The notes under the pieces: generated by a model | The model's input: only the letters and a program-made list of their open reading frames with translations | What the model was told of the DNA's origin: nothing | The model's database searches: none | Assembly: GCA_040506275.1 (NCBI GenBank) | Contig: JBEVXD010000004.1 | Location: forward strand, 186,001 to 250,000 | Length of the DNA: 64,000 nucleotides | Reading direction: 5' to 3' | Source: Thiodiazotropha sp040506275 | GTDB lineage: Bacteria > Pseudomonadota > Gammaproteobacteria > Chromatiales > Chromatiaceae | Position numbers and translations under genes: made by a program | Shown: one piece after another, positions 8,436 to 16,973 of the stretch | How positions within the stretch are numbered: the first letter of the stretch is position 1 | Layout: each line of letters opens with the position of its first letter

Positions 8436-9553
8436 TAATCCGCCTCCGCGTCATTGCGAGCACCACGAAGCACCCAGTTGCTGACCAGCAGCAACTGCTC
8501 CGGACTCAGCTTGGTGTAACGGCGCATCTCTTTCAGGTTATTACGCCAATCGAACATGATCCATTTATCCCGCGGGTAGGTTTTGTGGCAGAGGTTGCAG
8601 TCCAGGTCGTAAAGAGCGGTGACGTAGTTCCAGAACTTCTCTTCACTAGACCCCAGTGCCGAACGGGGTACCCAGCCGGTGAGCTTGATATGGTTCCAGG
8701 TCAACTCGTACTCCGGCTCTAGTTTACTCCCTATCTTTTCCACACGATCCATGCCATCGAAACTCATCTTGGTCAGAATTACAGCACGGTTAAAATCGAT
8801 GAAGATCTGACTGCCTTCCTCCCGATCCCAGCCTTCACTGACAACCTGAACCCACTCTCCATCCTGTTTGACAACTGTTACAGGTGTACCGCCATAAACG
8901 GTTGCCAGAAGGTCGTCACTACCAGGGGTAGCCACCATTTCCACTTCATGCTGAATAACAACCGCCTCATTTGCCAGTTGTCCATTCTGCGCATCGCTCT
9001 GATACGTCGCTTCCATCTCGGCATAGAGCTTCTCCATGTCGGGCAGCTTATGAGCAATCCCTTTGTGACAATTGATGCAGGTGGCATCTCCACTCATCAG
9101 GCGTTTGTGCATCTTTTGCGCTTTTGCAGTCTGTTTTTCAGCCACCATAGTCTCGTTGGTATGGCAGTTACGGCACTCGCGGGAGTCACTCTCTTCCATG
9201 GTGCGCCAGACGTTCTGGGCAAGCTGCAGTCGGTGCGCCTCAAACTCCTCCGGTGTATCGATGGTACCCAATGCCCAATGGTACAACTCTTTGGTTGCCA
9301 TGATTTTGCGCATCAATTTCTGTGGCCATGGCCTTGGCACATGACAGTCTGAACATATTGCCGGAACGCCAGAGGCGTTATGGGCATGAACCGACTGTTG
9401 ATACTCTTCGTTCACCACATCCATTTCGTGGCAGGAAGTACAGAATTCGTAGCTGTTGGTGTATTCCATAAAGGTATTAAAACCGCCCCAGAAAATAATC
9501 CCGATAACGATACCAACACCAAGAACCGACCAACTGAAAGCTTTTGTAACCAT
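8435..9553 (-). CDS. Pentaheme NapC/NirT/TorC-type membrane cytochrome c
   Basis: I chose the ATG at 9553 (AGGA five bases before); a GTG at 9580 is in frame. One N-terminal membrane helix (about residues 5-25) anchors a NapC/NirT domain with four haem motifs: C38-C41-H42, C67-C70-H71, C127-C130-H131 and C159-C162-H163. A region resembling an SH3 domain (about 195-300) follows, then a fifth haem site C319-N-L-C322-H323 near the C-terminus. The layout matches TorC/TorY-type quinol dehydrogenases, which pass electrons from the menaquinol or ubiquinol pool to a periplasmic reductase. No molybdenum reductase is nearby; the obvious partner is the dodecaheme protein encoded just upstream on the same strand. 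Confidence 0.88.
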   Translation of the reverse strand: MVTKAFSWSVLGVGIVIGIIFWGGFNTFMEYTNSYEFCTSCHEMDVVNEEYQQSVHAHNASGVPAICSDCHVPRPWPQKLMRKIMATKELYHWALGTIDTPEEFEAHRLQLAQNVWRTMEESDSRECRNCHTNETMVAEKQTAKAQKMHKRLMSGDATCINCHKGIAHKLPDMEKLYAEMEATYQSDAQNGQLANEAVVIQHEVEMVATPGSDDLLATVYGGTPVTVVKQDGEWVQVVSEGWDREEGSQIFIDFNRAVILTKMSFDGMDRVEKIGSKLEPEYELTWNHIKLTGWVPRSALGSSEEKFWNYVTALYDLDCNLCHKTYPRDKWIMFDWRNNLKEMRRYTKLSPEQLLLVSNWVLRGARNDAEAD

Positions 9554-9764
9554 CACATTCCTACCGGTTTTGAATTTCACTATTTAAAGAATCGAACCTT
9601 CAATCAATGCCTATTCAGCAATTAATAGAGGCAAAATATTTGACTTAAAATAGACCAATTCTTTGACCAAAAGCATGATCAAAGTTGGTCAGAATTCCAG
9701 AGGTCATATCAAAATTTTCTCACTTGTTAATTTTAATATGGACTCTAAAAAATGGAGGGGGGAT

Positions 9765-9797
9765 GAAAAAATGGAGCCAGCCCATAGGGCCGGCTCC
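9765..9797 (-). terminator. Rho-independent terminator of the dodecaheme gene
   Basis: The palindrome GGAGCC-A-GCCC-ATA-GGGC-C-GGCTCC at 9773-9797 is followed, reading on the minus strand, by ATTTTTTC. It lies 35 bases after the stop of the dodecaheme cytochrome gene and separates it from the pentaheme operon, so the two are probably separate transcripts. Confidence 0.85.
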
Positions 9798-9831
9798 AGT
9801 CAGGTGATAACCACCTGTTTACAACGTGTCC

Positions 9832-12183
9832 TTACTTCTTCTGATCAGCAATAGCCTTCAGCGCCTTCTTCATGAACTGCTGGTGTTCGAAGCTATCCAT
9901 TACGCCAGGCTCGGATACCTTCTGCCAGAAGTCAGGATTGAAACGCTCTTCATGGCAGCCAAGGCAGACACCGGTCTTCTCGATGGCGTCACGCTTCTCA
10001 TCAGGCAGAGGACCTGTCAGTGGCCAGTGAGAGCCTACGGAACTCAACTGTTCACCATCCTCAGTTACGATTGCAGACCAGTCGTAGGTCAGGCCGGGGA
10101 TACCGGGGATCTGAACCTGGGTCTTCTGAGGAATGATCTTACCAGTCGCGGAGTCCTTCAGATCCAGAACGAAGTCCTTGTCAGCACCCAGCAGGAAGCG
10201 ACCACCTTCAACACCGTAGCCAAGGGCCTTGGGGTTGTCGTGACAGGACTCACAGCTACGGGCGCTACGACCAGCGGTGTGAGGCTGTACAGCAGCGGTG
10301 TCGATACCGGGGCCTTCGGGGGTTTCCCAGATCTTGTTGTTAACCAGCGTCTTGCCATCTTTGTCGATAACCGTGGTGGTTACCTGACAACCAGGCATCA
10401 TCGGGCTAACACGGCCTTCACCGTTGATACCGAGAACCGGAGTCTCCCAACGCAGATAGGAGCGGGTCTCCATGACTTTACCAGGGCTCTTCATACCGTT
10501 GGTGCCCGGAGGCGCATCAGGAGTCAGACCGGTCTTGGGATCACGGTTGTTAGCGTTGACGAGCCAGTCGGTACCCTTATTGTCTTTGGAGTAGTCAACA
10601 GTGACGTGACAACCATAACACTGTGGAACCCAGTCGGCGTGACAAGCGTAACACTCCATGTTGTTCTGATGTTGAGGAATCAGAAACATGGAGACCTTGG
10701 CCAGAGTCGACTTAAAGGTGCCTTCGTCACCAATACGTTTCAGCAGAGGTGTTTTGAAGTCGAGACCATTCGCAGAGTGAACGATGACGTCTTTGCCCTT
10801 CTTGACCACATTACCCAGTGGGTTACCACGAGCAGACAGCAGAAAACCGTCTTCGGGTTCGTACTGAGTCGCATCCTTCATATACTCGGGCCACTTCTTG
10901 GCCAGGCCACGTGCTTTGGTGTTGGCAGTCGGCAGACCGTCTTTCATTTCACCGAACTCTTCACCACGACCCAGGGGAAGATCCCAGGGTAGTTTATTGA
11001 AGGTACCGTGGCAGTCTTCACACTCGACCTCAACCTGAGCAAGAGTGGTACCGGGGATGTTGCCGTCACCGTGCAGGTCGATCGTGGTATGGCAGTCCTG
11101 ACATAGCATGCCACCCTTCGGGTTACCCGCAAGAGAGTTCATCTCGTGGTGGAGATCCTCTTTGATGAACAGGTAACGCTTAGTGTGCATCTTTGGCTGC
11201 TTCTTACCCTTCTCATTAAAGGGGGAACCATAAGGTGCTTCCATGATGCCCTGATAACTCACACCAACACGCTTACCGCGGTTGTGACAAGAGACACAGG
11301 TTTCAACCGGAATACCGGAGTATTCAACTTCACCAACCTTAACCTTGGTCTTACGGGTGCCCTGCATGCGGTGAGTCAGTATATGACCAGCTTCGTCCTT
11401 TTTGATGGTGGGGTCGCCACCTTCGTAGAAGCCATCATTGGAGTAAGGCACGTGACAGGCGGAGCAACCTGCACCACGGTAGTCACCACGTTTATCGCGA
11501 CCGGTGACACCAACGTGACAACGCTGACAGTCATGACGGGAGTAGGTCAGACCTGCGTGATTGGGATTGTCGGTCAGCTTTTCCAGATCCACCTGGGGTA
11601 GCTGTTTCAGACGCTTGGGCATCTGGTCAGGGTGTTTCTTGACGAAGTCTTTCATGTACTTCTTGTACGCTTTAGTACCTACCAGAGGCACTGGACCGTC
11701 TTCGTCTATGATGTCGTAGTTACCCCAGACAACCTTCATGTCTTTCTGATAGCCCCAGGACCACATGTTACCCTGTAGCTTACCGGCTTCAGTGTTCATC
11801 AGGGACTTGTTCAGACGATCAAAGTAACCGGAGTGACACTGACCACAAGCCTGATCATTGACTGGCATAGCACCAGGATCGGGTAGGAAGTTTTTGGGAC
11901 CACCCTTTTTAGCCAAGTCGGCAGGGGAGCCCATATGGGCCTTCATTTTGTCTTTTTCTTCTGCTGGGTTACCACCGTGGCAGACCACGCAACCTGCGGG
12001 GTCACCCAGTCCGGCTCCCATCTTCTCGATATCCTCCTGCATGACGCCGTCACTAAAGCGTTCAACGCCTTCATGACAAGCCAAGCAAGCTTTACCTTTG
12101 GCTTCAGCGATGGGGACGAGAGTGTTACCTCCGCTACCCCATGCAACTAACGCCACTACTGCCAGTAGTGCTAGGCGTTTCAT
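9832..12183 (-). CDS. Periplasmic dodecaheme cytochrome c (783 aa)
   Basis: The ATG at 12183 (GGGAG ten bases upstream) begins a signal peptide ending around residue 28 (AEA-KG). Twelve CxxCH motifs are seen, with first cysteines at residues 33, 65, 113, 219, 240, 296, 361, 388, 511, 522, 644 and 740; one extra Cys is at 599. Motifs 4/5, 7/8 and 9/10 are closely spaced pairs, as in multihaem electron-transfer and reductase proteins. No CxxCK or CX15CH site is visible, so it is neither a typical NrfA nor MccA. No transmembrane helix follows the signal. With a pentaheme quinol dehydrogenase beside it, a periplasmic reductase or oxidase for a small sulfur, selenium or nitrogen compound is plausible. 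I do not recognise the specific family. Confidence 0.9.
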   Translation of the reverse strand: MKRLALLAVVALVAWGSGGNTLVPIAEAKGKACLACHEGVERFSDGVMQEDIEKMGAGLGDPAGCVVCHGGNPAEEKDKMKAHMGSPADLAKKGGPKNFLPDPGAMPVNDQACGQCHSGYFDRLNKSLMNTEAGKLQGNMWSWGYQKDMKVVWGNYDIIDEDGPVPLVGTKAYKKYMKDFVKKHPDQMPKRLKQLPQVDLEKLTDNPNHAGLTYSRHDCQRCHVGVTGRDKRGDYRGAGCSACHVPYSNDGFYEGGDPTIKKDEAGHILTHRMQGTRKTKVKVGEVEYSGIPVETCVSCHNRGKRVGVSYQGIMEAPYGSPFNEKGKKQPKMHTKRYLFIKEDLHHEMNSLAGNPKGGMLCQDCHTTIDLHGDGNIPGTTLAQVEVECEDCHGTFNKLPWDLPLGRGEEFGEMKDGLPTANTKARGLAKKWPEYMKDATQYEPEDGFLLSARGNPLGNVVKKGKDVIVHSANGLDFKTPLLKRIGDEGTFKSTLAKVSMFLIPQHQNNMECYACHADWVPQCYGCHVTVDYSKDNKGTDWLVNANNRDPKTGLTPDAPPGTNGMKSPGKVMETRSYLRWETPVLGINGEGRVSPMMPGCQVTTTVIDKDGKTLVNNKIWETPEGPGIDTAAVQPHTAGRSARSCESCHDNPKALGYGVEGGRFLLGADKDFVLDLKDSATGKIIPQKTQVQIPGIPGLTYDWSAIVTEDGEQLSSVGSHWPLTGPLPDEKRDAIEKTGVCLGCHEERFNPDFWQKVSEPGVMDSFEHQQFMKKALKAIADQKK

Positions 12184-12803
12184 TATTAGACTCCCGGTTA
12201 TTTTGATAAAAAACGGCTCCCTAGTCGAAGGGGAGCGGCGAAAAGGGACTTTTAACCCTTTCAATTCTTGTAAGTGTGAGTACGGTCTATGCGCAATCAA
12301 CGCACACGCTATATGCGCAATATCTATACCAACACATGTTTTAAGGGGCAGGGAGAGAGTGATTCCAAGCGAAAAAACACCTCAAAAATTGTGCTAAATA
12401 CCTGATAGCCGGGGGTCTGAGATGAATAGAGGATCTACCTATTTAGGTGTAAATTGACCTACTTCAAAAGAGAATGATTCCTATCAGAACAGCTTACAAA
12501 TCATAAATATTGAACGAAACGTTCAACCCCTATTGGTATAAGTGAATAAACTGTTCCAGGCAATCAGATACAAAACCTGTTTGTCCTGGCAAGGATATGG
12601 GACCAAAAGCAATAATCATCTCCCAAAGGTTAATTCTTCACGCTCCGCTTGCAACCGGGAAATCCGCCCCCATATCAGTCCGATAGCGGTTTACAATTCA
12701 GTAAAATTGTGACAAGTCTCCGAAGCAGGAGTGGCGCGCGTGATAACTGTCCATGGCAGATTTCAGCAACCAAACCAAATCAGACAGAGAGTAGGACTAA
12801 CCA
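12184..12803. other. Divergent intergenic region between the dodecaheme gene and lon
   Basis: About 620 bp with no supported gene. It holds the heat-shock promoter of lon (listed separately), the palindrome GAACGAAACGTTC at 12512-12524 (extended to a TTGAACG/CGTTCAA 7-bp inverted repeat) that is shared with 2607-2619, and the promoter region of the dodecaheme gene. CTACCTATTTAGGTG near 12434 weakly resembles the dispersed repeat. Confidence 0.5.
12648..12675 (+). promoter_or_regulatory. Sigma-32 (RpoH) heat-shock promoter of lon
   Basis: A -35 element CTTGCAA at 12648-12654 and a -10 element CCCCATAT at 12668-12675 are separated by 13 bp, close to the RpoH consensus (CTTGAAA, 11-15 bp, CCCCATnT). 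It lies about 130 bp before the lon start codon, in the correct orientation. Lon is a classical heat-shock regulon member. Confidence 0.75.
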
Positions 12804-15203
12804 TTGGGTAGCATGATGTCAGAAGAAGAAAACGGTATAGATGAGGGTGTCGAAGTCATAACCGGTCATACCTTAGCCCGCTCTAATGAGGTATTACCGA
12901 ATCTAATCCATATTTTGCCTGTATCGGCCCGACCGTTCTTCCCAGGCCAGGCAGTACCCTTGCTGATGGAACAGGAGCACTGGGAAAAAACCATGGATGA
13001 GGTCTCGAACTCCTCACATATGCTGTTAGGTGTTGTGCTCTCATCAGCTGACTCGGCAGAGTCTGCCACCCCCGACTCCTTCAAGGAGATCGGTACTGTC
13101 TGCCGGGTTCACAGAATTCAACGCTCTGAAGGTAGATTACAGGTTCTGGTTGAATGTCTACAACGGTTTCGTTTCGTAAAGATGGTAAGCAAAGGTGCAC
13201 CATTCACCGCTCGTATTGAGTACATTCCAGAACCATCCAGTGACAGTAAAGAGATCAAACCTTACGCTGTTGCTATCATCAACACCATCAAAGAGCTTTT
13301 ACCTCTCAATCCACTATATGCCGAAGAACTACGTATGTTCCTCGACCGGTTTGGCCCGGATGATCCCTCTCACCTGACCGATTTTGCAGCCAGCCTGACC
13401 ACCTCAGATAAGTTTCAGCTTCAAGCTGTCCTTGAAACAGTAGAACTTCTACCGAGAATGGAGAAGGTGCTGGAACTGCTCCATCGAGAACTCGAAGTGG
13501 TGAAAGCACAGGCCTCGATCCGCAAAACAGTCGAAGAGCGCATGGAGAAGCAACAGCGTGAATTTCTGTTGCGCGAACAGCTCAAGGCGATCCAGCAGGA
13601 GCTGGGTATCGAAAAAGACGATCGTACCGCCGAACTCGATAAATTCCACGACCGCCTGGAAAAACTGAAGCTCTCTGAACAGGCACAAACCCGTGTCGAC
13701 GAGGAGATGGATAAGCTGGCGGTACTCGAACCGGGATCGCCCGAATATTCAGTGACCAGAAACTACCTGGATTGGATTACCCTGCTCCCCTGGGGCATCG
13801 ACTCTGAAGACAAACTCGACCTGCAATTTGCACGTAAATCTCTCGACAAGGACCACTATGGTCTTGAGGATGTCAAAGAGCGTATTCTTGAGTTTCTCGC
13901 ACTAGGCATTATGAAGGGTCAGATTGCCGGTTCGATTATTCTGTTGGTTGGCCCACCTGGTGTGGGTAAAACCTCCATCGGACACTCCATTGCTGAAGCC
14001 CTGGGAAGAAAGTTTTATCGCTTTTCAGTTGGCGGTATACGTGATGAAGCTGAGATCAAAGGCCATCGACGCACCTACATAGGTGCAATGCCCGGCAAGT
14101 TCATCCAGGCCATGAAAGACGCTGGCACTGAGAATCCGGTCATTATGCTCGATGAGATTGATAAAATCGGCGCTTCCTACCATGGTGATCCGGCATCTGC
14201 ACTGCTTGAGGTGCTCGACCCTGAACAGAACAGTGACTTTCTAGATCACTATCTGGATCTTCGATTTGACCTTTCCAAGGTACTCTTCATCTGTACGGCC
14301 AATCAGCTCGACACAATCCCGCGACCTTTGCTAGACCGTATGGAGACCATCTCACTCTCGGGTTATATCGCAAGTGAAAAACTACAGATAGCACGAAAAT
14401 ATCTGGTGCCGCGTCAACTGGACAGAGCCGGCCTGAAACGTCGGGATCTTAAACTCAACAGTCCTGTTCTGCGTGCAATTATAGAAGGTTACGCCCGGGA
14501 TGCTGGAGTACGAAGACTCGAGAAGCAGATTGGAAAAATCGTACGTAAAGCGGTTGTGAAAATTCTTGAGGGTGCCAAAAAGCCAATCGAAATATCATTG
14601 GATAATCTGGAAGAGTATCTCGGCGGTCCGGTATTCAAAGATGAACGTAACCTAAGTGGAGCAGGCGTAATAACCGGACTCGCCTGGACAGCCATGGGAG
14701 GCGCCACACTCAATATCGAAGCAGTTGCCACCCACGAATTTAATCGAGGTTTCAAACTCACCGGCCAGCTTGGTGATGTAATGCGTGAATCCGCGGAAAT
14801 AGCCTATGGCTACATCGTCAGCCACGCAGAGGAGTTTGGCGTTGATCTCTCCTTTTTCCAGAAAGCCTTTATCCACCTCCACGTTCCAGCTGGCGCCACA
14901 CCAAAGGATGGGCCCTCGGCAGGTATTACAATGGCTTCTGCACTACTCTCCCTAGCCAAGCAAAAACCGGTGCGCAATATTGCCATGACTGGAGAGCTGA
15001 CCCTGACTGGACAGGTTTTCCCTGTAGGGGGTATCCGTGAAAAGGTAATTGCAGCAAGACGCGCAGGCATCAGAGAATTAATACTACCGGAAGATAATCG
15101 CAGTGATTTTGAAGAGGTACCTGAACATATCCGTAAAGGACTTAAAGTTCACTTCGCCTCAGTGTATGAGGATGTAATACCAAAACTATTTCGCAGCAGT
15201 TAA
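12804..15203 (+). CDS. lon: ATP-dependent protease La (Lon)
   Basis: A TTG at 12804 has GTAGGA seven bases upstream; ATGs at 12813 and 12816 are alternatives. The order is an N-terminal LAN substrate domain (about 30-230), a coiled-coil region, an AAA+ module with Walker A GPPGVGKTS and Walker B VIMLDEID, and a C-terminal serine protease domain with catalytic Ser in PKDGPSAGIT and Lys in GGIREKVIAARRAGI. The length, about 800 aa, is normal. Lon degrades misfolded and regulatory proteins in the cytoplasm. Its usual clpX neighbour is absent, so this may be a second lon copy, as some gammaproteobacteria have two. A sigma-32 promoter is present upstream. Confidence 0.95.
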   Translation: MGSMMSEEENGIDEGVEVITGHTLARSNEVLPNLIHILPVSARPFFPGQAVPLLMEQEHWEKTMDEVSNSSHMLLGVVLSSADSAESATPDSFKEIGTVCRVHRIQRSEGRLQVLVECLQRFRFVKMVSKGAPFTARIEYIPEPSSDSKEIKPYAVAIINTIKELLPLNPLYAEELRMFLDRFGPDDPSHLTDFAASLTTSDKFQLQAVLETVELLPRMEKVLELLHRELEVVKAQASIRKTVEERMEKQQREFLLREQLKAIQQELGIEKDDRTAELDKFHDRLEKLKLSEQAQTRVDEEMDKLAVLEPGSPEYSVTRNYLDWITLLPWGIDSEDKLDLQFARKSLDKDHYGLEDVKERILEFLALGIMKGQIAGSIILLVGPPGVGKTSIGHSIAEALGRKFYRFSVGGIRDEAEIKGHRRTYIGAMPGKFIQAMKDAGTENPVIMLDEIDKIGASYHGDPASALLEVLDPEQNSDFLDHYLDLRFDLSKVLFICTANQLDTIPRPLLDRMETISLSGYIASEKLQIARKYLVPRQLDRAGLKRRDLKLNSPVLRAIIEGYARDAGVRRLEKQIGKIVRKAVVKILEGAKKPIEISLDNLEEYLGGPVFKDERNLSGAGVITGLAWTAMGGATLNIEAVATHEFNRGFKLTGQLGDVMRESAEIAYGYIVSHAEEFGVDLSFFQKAFIHLHVPAGATPKDGPSAGITMASALLSLAKQKPVRNIAMTGELTLTGQVFPVGGIREKVIAARRAGIRELILPEDNRSDFEEVPEHIRKGLKVHFASVYEDVIPKLFRSS

Positions 15204-15315
15204 CAGTTGTGGTTTAGTCTAAAGTCACATTTCAAACATAACGCCATCGTCGTTCAGATATGATCTGTCGGAAAGCGAATCATTAACGGAAAACAATCTG
15301 TTTCAGGATGGGTTT

Positions 15316-15567
15316 CTAGGGCCTGTTAACACAATCAGACTCACCACAGATAGATTCAAAGCGAGTAATTTTGAGCCAGCTTTGTATGCGGCAGGCTATA
15401 CATTGGCCCAACTCGTTAATCATGCTGATCATGATTCCGGTTATGATCAAAGACCAGAAAACGGTATCAATCCATGCATAGTGGGTAAGGCCTTCCAGGC
15501 CATAGACCATATATGACATCAGGCCAAAGAACATTGCCATTATCAGGCCAAGTAATATTGGTAACAT
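15316..15567 (-). CDS. Small membrane protein of unknown function
   Basis: With the ATG at 15567 (GGAG seven bases upstream) the product has 83 residues: two hydrophobic helices (MLPILLGLIMAMFFGLMSYMV and WSLIITGIMISMI) and a short C-terminal tail with four cysteines (QCIACRIQ, ICGESDC). The paired CxxC-like cysteines could bind metal or form disulfides. No family was recognised, and it is a single gene converging on lon. Confidence 0.5.
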   Translation of the reverse strand: MLPILLGLIMAMFFGLMSYMVYGLEGLTHYAWIDTVFWSLIITGIMISMINELGQCIACRIQSWLKITRFESICGESDCVNRP

Positions 15568-16303
15568 GTCAAACTCCATATAAACTGAAATTAATTAGTA
15601 TATTAGCAAAAACTTAATTTAATAATGTAATCTGATATTGATTTCATGAACAAGTTCATAAAAATTCACAATATCACTGTAATTCAATCAGATAGTCCCC
15701 TTCCACTTTAGTGTGAACCACACCGCGGTTTGAATAACGTAAAAAATAGATAAATTAAAGATTCACCTGTCAGAAAAAGATGAACCTGACATGCAGAGCA
15801 ACCTAAATACATCACTTTTTAATCTATCTAAAACCTCACCGAGCGTTTGTAACCTATGCGATGTTTGTTGAATCTTAATCACTGCTGCGTAATTTAAGCA
15901 CAGATCATTGAGGTTTATAGGGAAGATAAAACAGCCTTCCTTCACCCAGTTTTATTATTGACAAAGTGATACCTGCGTACCCAAACAAAGATCATTCGGC
16001 CAAATTATAACTAGAGAAAAACCATTCTCTATTTACTAAATAACACCTGCATAAACACATCGCCTCACACAGGCTGTCGAATGCGATGTGACATGTTAAA
16101 TAAGATTAGTGTGCAATATTCCCTATCTCACTATTTAATCTGCATTTAGATTGATGACTAACACAGCAAGTAGCACTTTTTTTCAAAGGGCACTGCAAAT
16201 GACGATCCAAAGAAAATTTGAAAATCAGGCAGCAGACAGGATTTCTCTGACTTTCTGAATTATTGGGACAGCATTGTTATTTTAATACTGAATGGAGATT
16301 AAT
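15568..16303. other. Long AT-rich intergenic region
   Basis: About 735 bp with frequent stops in all frames and no RNA gene I can recognise. It precedes the Hcp-like gene and presumably carries its promoter. Confidence 0.4.
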
Positions 16304-16804
16304 ATGATCAAGGGTAAGAACATATTTTTTAGCATTGCACTACTGAGCATTCTGATTCCTTTAACCGCTGCAGTACAAGCTGGAGAACTATTTCTAACAA
16401 TTGAGTTTGAAGACGGAAGTATACAAAGAGCAACCATTGAGGGATTCAAGCTTGGCCTTGAAGGTGATGAGCCAAAGACAGCCCTTCTTTTACCTGCTGT
16501 GCAGGCAGCAAGAGAAGCCGCCAGACGCATGGAGGACGCTGTCACAAAGAATGAAAAAATTCCAACAATCATCTTACAGACCACTGCAGAAAATACCCTG
16601 TACCAATGGCGACTACAAAATGCCATGGTGAAAAGTTACTCAATGCATGGAAGCAGTTCTGCAGGAAACTCAGTGCCAGTTGAAAGCTTTTCATTGAACT
16701 ATGAAAAAGTTGAAGTTTCATATAACGGCGAATCCAAACACTACGATTGCAGTTCCAGAACCTGCATTCTGGAAAAGGATACAAGTGGTAGAACAATCTA
16801 TTGA
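16304..16804 (+). CDS. Secreted Hcp-like (type VI tube family) protein with a planctomycete-type PAVQAAREAARR motif
   Basis: The ATG at 16304 has GGAG seven bases upstream and starts a signal peptide cleaved after VQA (residue 26). Residues 90-141 (TIILQTTAENTLYQWRLQNAMVKSYSMH, then PVESFSLNYEKVEVSY) match the C-terminal part of the Hcp/DUF796 fold, where a PVESxSLNYxKIE strand is characteristic. Residues 61-76 read LLLPAVQAAREAARRM, identical to the segment after the pilin-like helix in DUF1559 proteins abundant in planctomycetes. Canonical Hcp has no signal peptide, so this is an exported relative, not a tube subunit. Two Cys near the end (149, 154) could form a disulfide. The Hcp assignment is moderate; the function is unknown. 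Confidence 0.6.
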   Translation: MIKGKNIFFSIALLSILIPLTAAVQAGELFLTIEFEDGSIQRATIEGFKLGLEGDEPKTALLLPAVQAAREAARRMEDAVTKNEKIPTIILQTTAENTLYQWRLQNAMVKSYSMHGSSSAGNSVPVESFSLNYEKVEVSYNGESKHYDCSSRTCILEKDTSGRTIY

Positions 16805-16841
16805 TCCTAACTGCTAATCTTAGAAACTAATACTGTTCTCC

Positions 16842-16861
16842 ATCGAGCATGGATGCTCGAT
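16842..16861. terminator. Perfect 9-bp hairpin after the Hcp-like gene
   Basis: ATCGAGCAT and ATGCTCGAT enclose a two-base loop, 38 bases after the stop. There is no T-run, so it may stabilise the RNA end rather than act alone as a terminator. Confidence 0.5.
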
Positions 16862-16881
16862 CATCTGCCTTAAAGATTAGA

Positions 16882-16913
16882 TATTAAACCGGCACTTAAT
16901 AGGTAGCTTCAGC
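16882..16913 (+). repeat. Dispersed intergenic repeat, copy b
   Basis: TATTAAACCGGCACTTAAT followed by AGGTAGCTTCAGC; matches the family core with one extra A. It lies between the Hcp-like gene and the FNR-type box of nnrS. Confidence 0.7.
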
Positions 16914-16932
16914 CTAAGCGGCTTCCTCACCT

Positions 16933-16946
16933 TTGATATGCATCAA
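16933..16946. promoter_or_regulatory. FNR/DNR-type operator upstream of nnrS
   Basis: TTGAT-ATGC-ATCAA matches exactly the TTGATnnnnATCAA consensus of FNR and the NO-sensing Dnr/Nnr regulators. Its centre lies about 35 bases before the annotated start, so either the message is nearly leaderless or translation starts further downstream. NnrS genes are classic members of NO-responsive regulons. Confidence 0.8.
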
Positions 16947-16973
16947 GGCCATTTGTGGTAACTGACCCTAGGG

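Noticed and set aside
8435..9553. Trimethylamine-N-oxide reductase system (TorCA)
   Set aside because: The pentaheme protein has a TorC layout but no molybdopterin reductase gene is nearby; the partner is more likely the dodecaheme protein.
9826..10992. A long plus-strand reading frame (388 codons) opposite the dodecaheme gene
   Set aside because: It is entirely antisense to twelve well-defined haem motifs and shows no ribosome site or family similarity; it arises from codon bias of the real gene. The same holds for 11146-11601.
9832..12183. Nitrite reductase NrfA, sulfite reductase MccA or hydroxylamine oxidoreductase
   Set aside because: No CxxCK or CX15CH site is seen, and the count of twelve haems and the length do not fit these families.
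15763..15945. A 60-codon minus-strand frame in the AT-rich region
   Set aside because: No ribosome site or plausible protein features.
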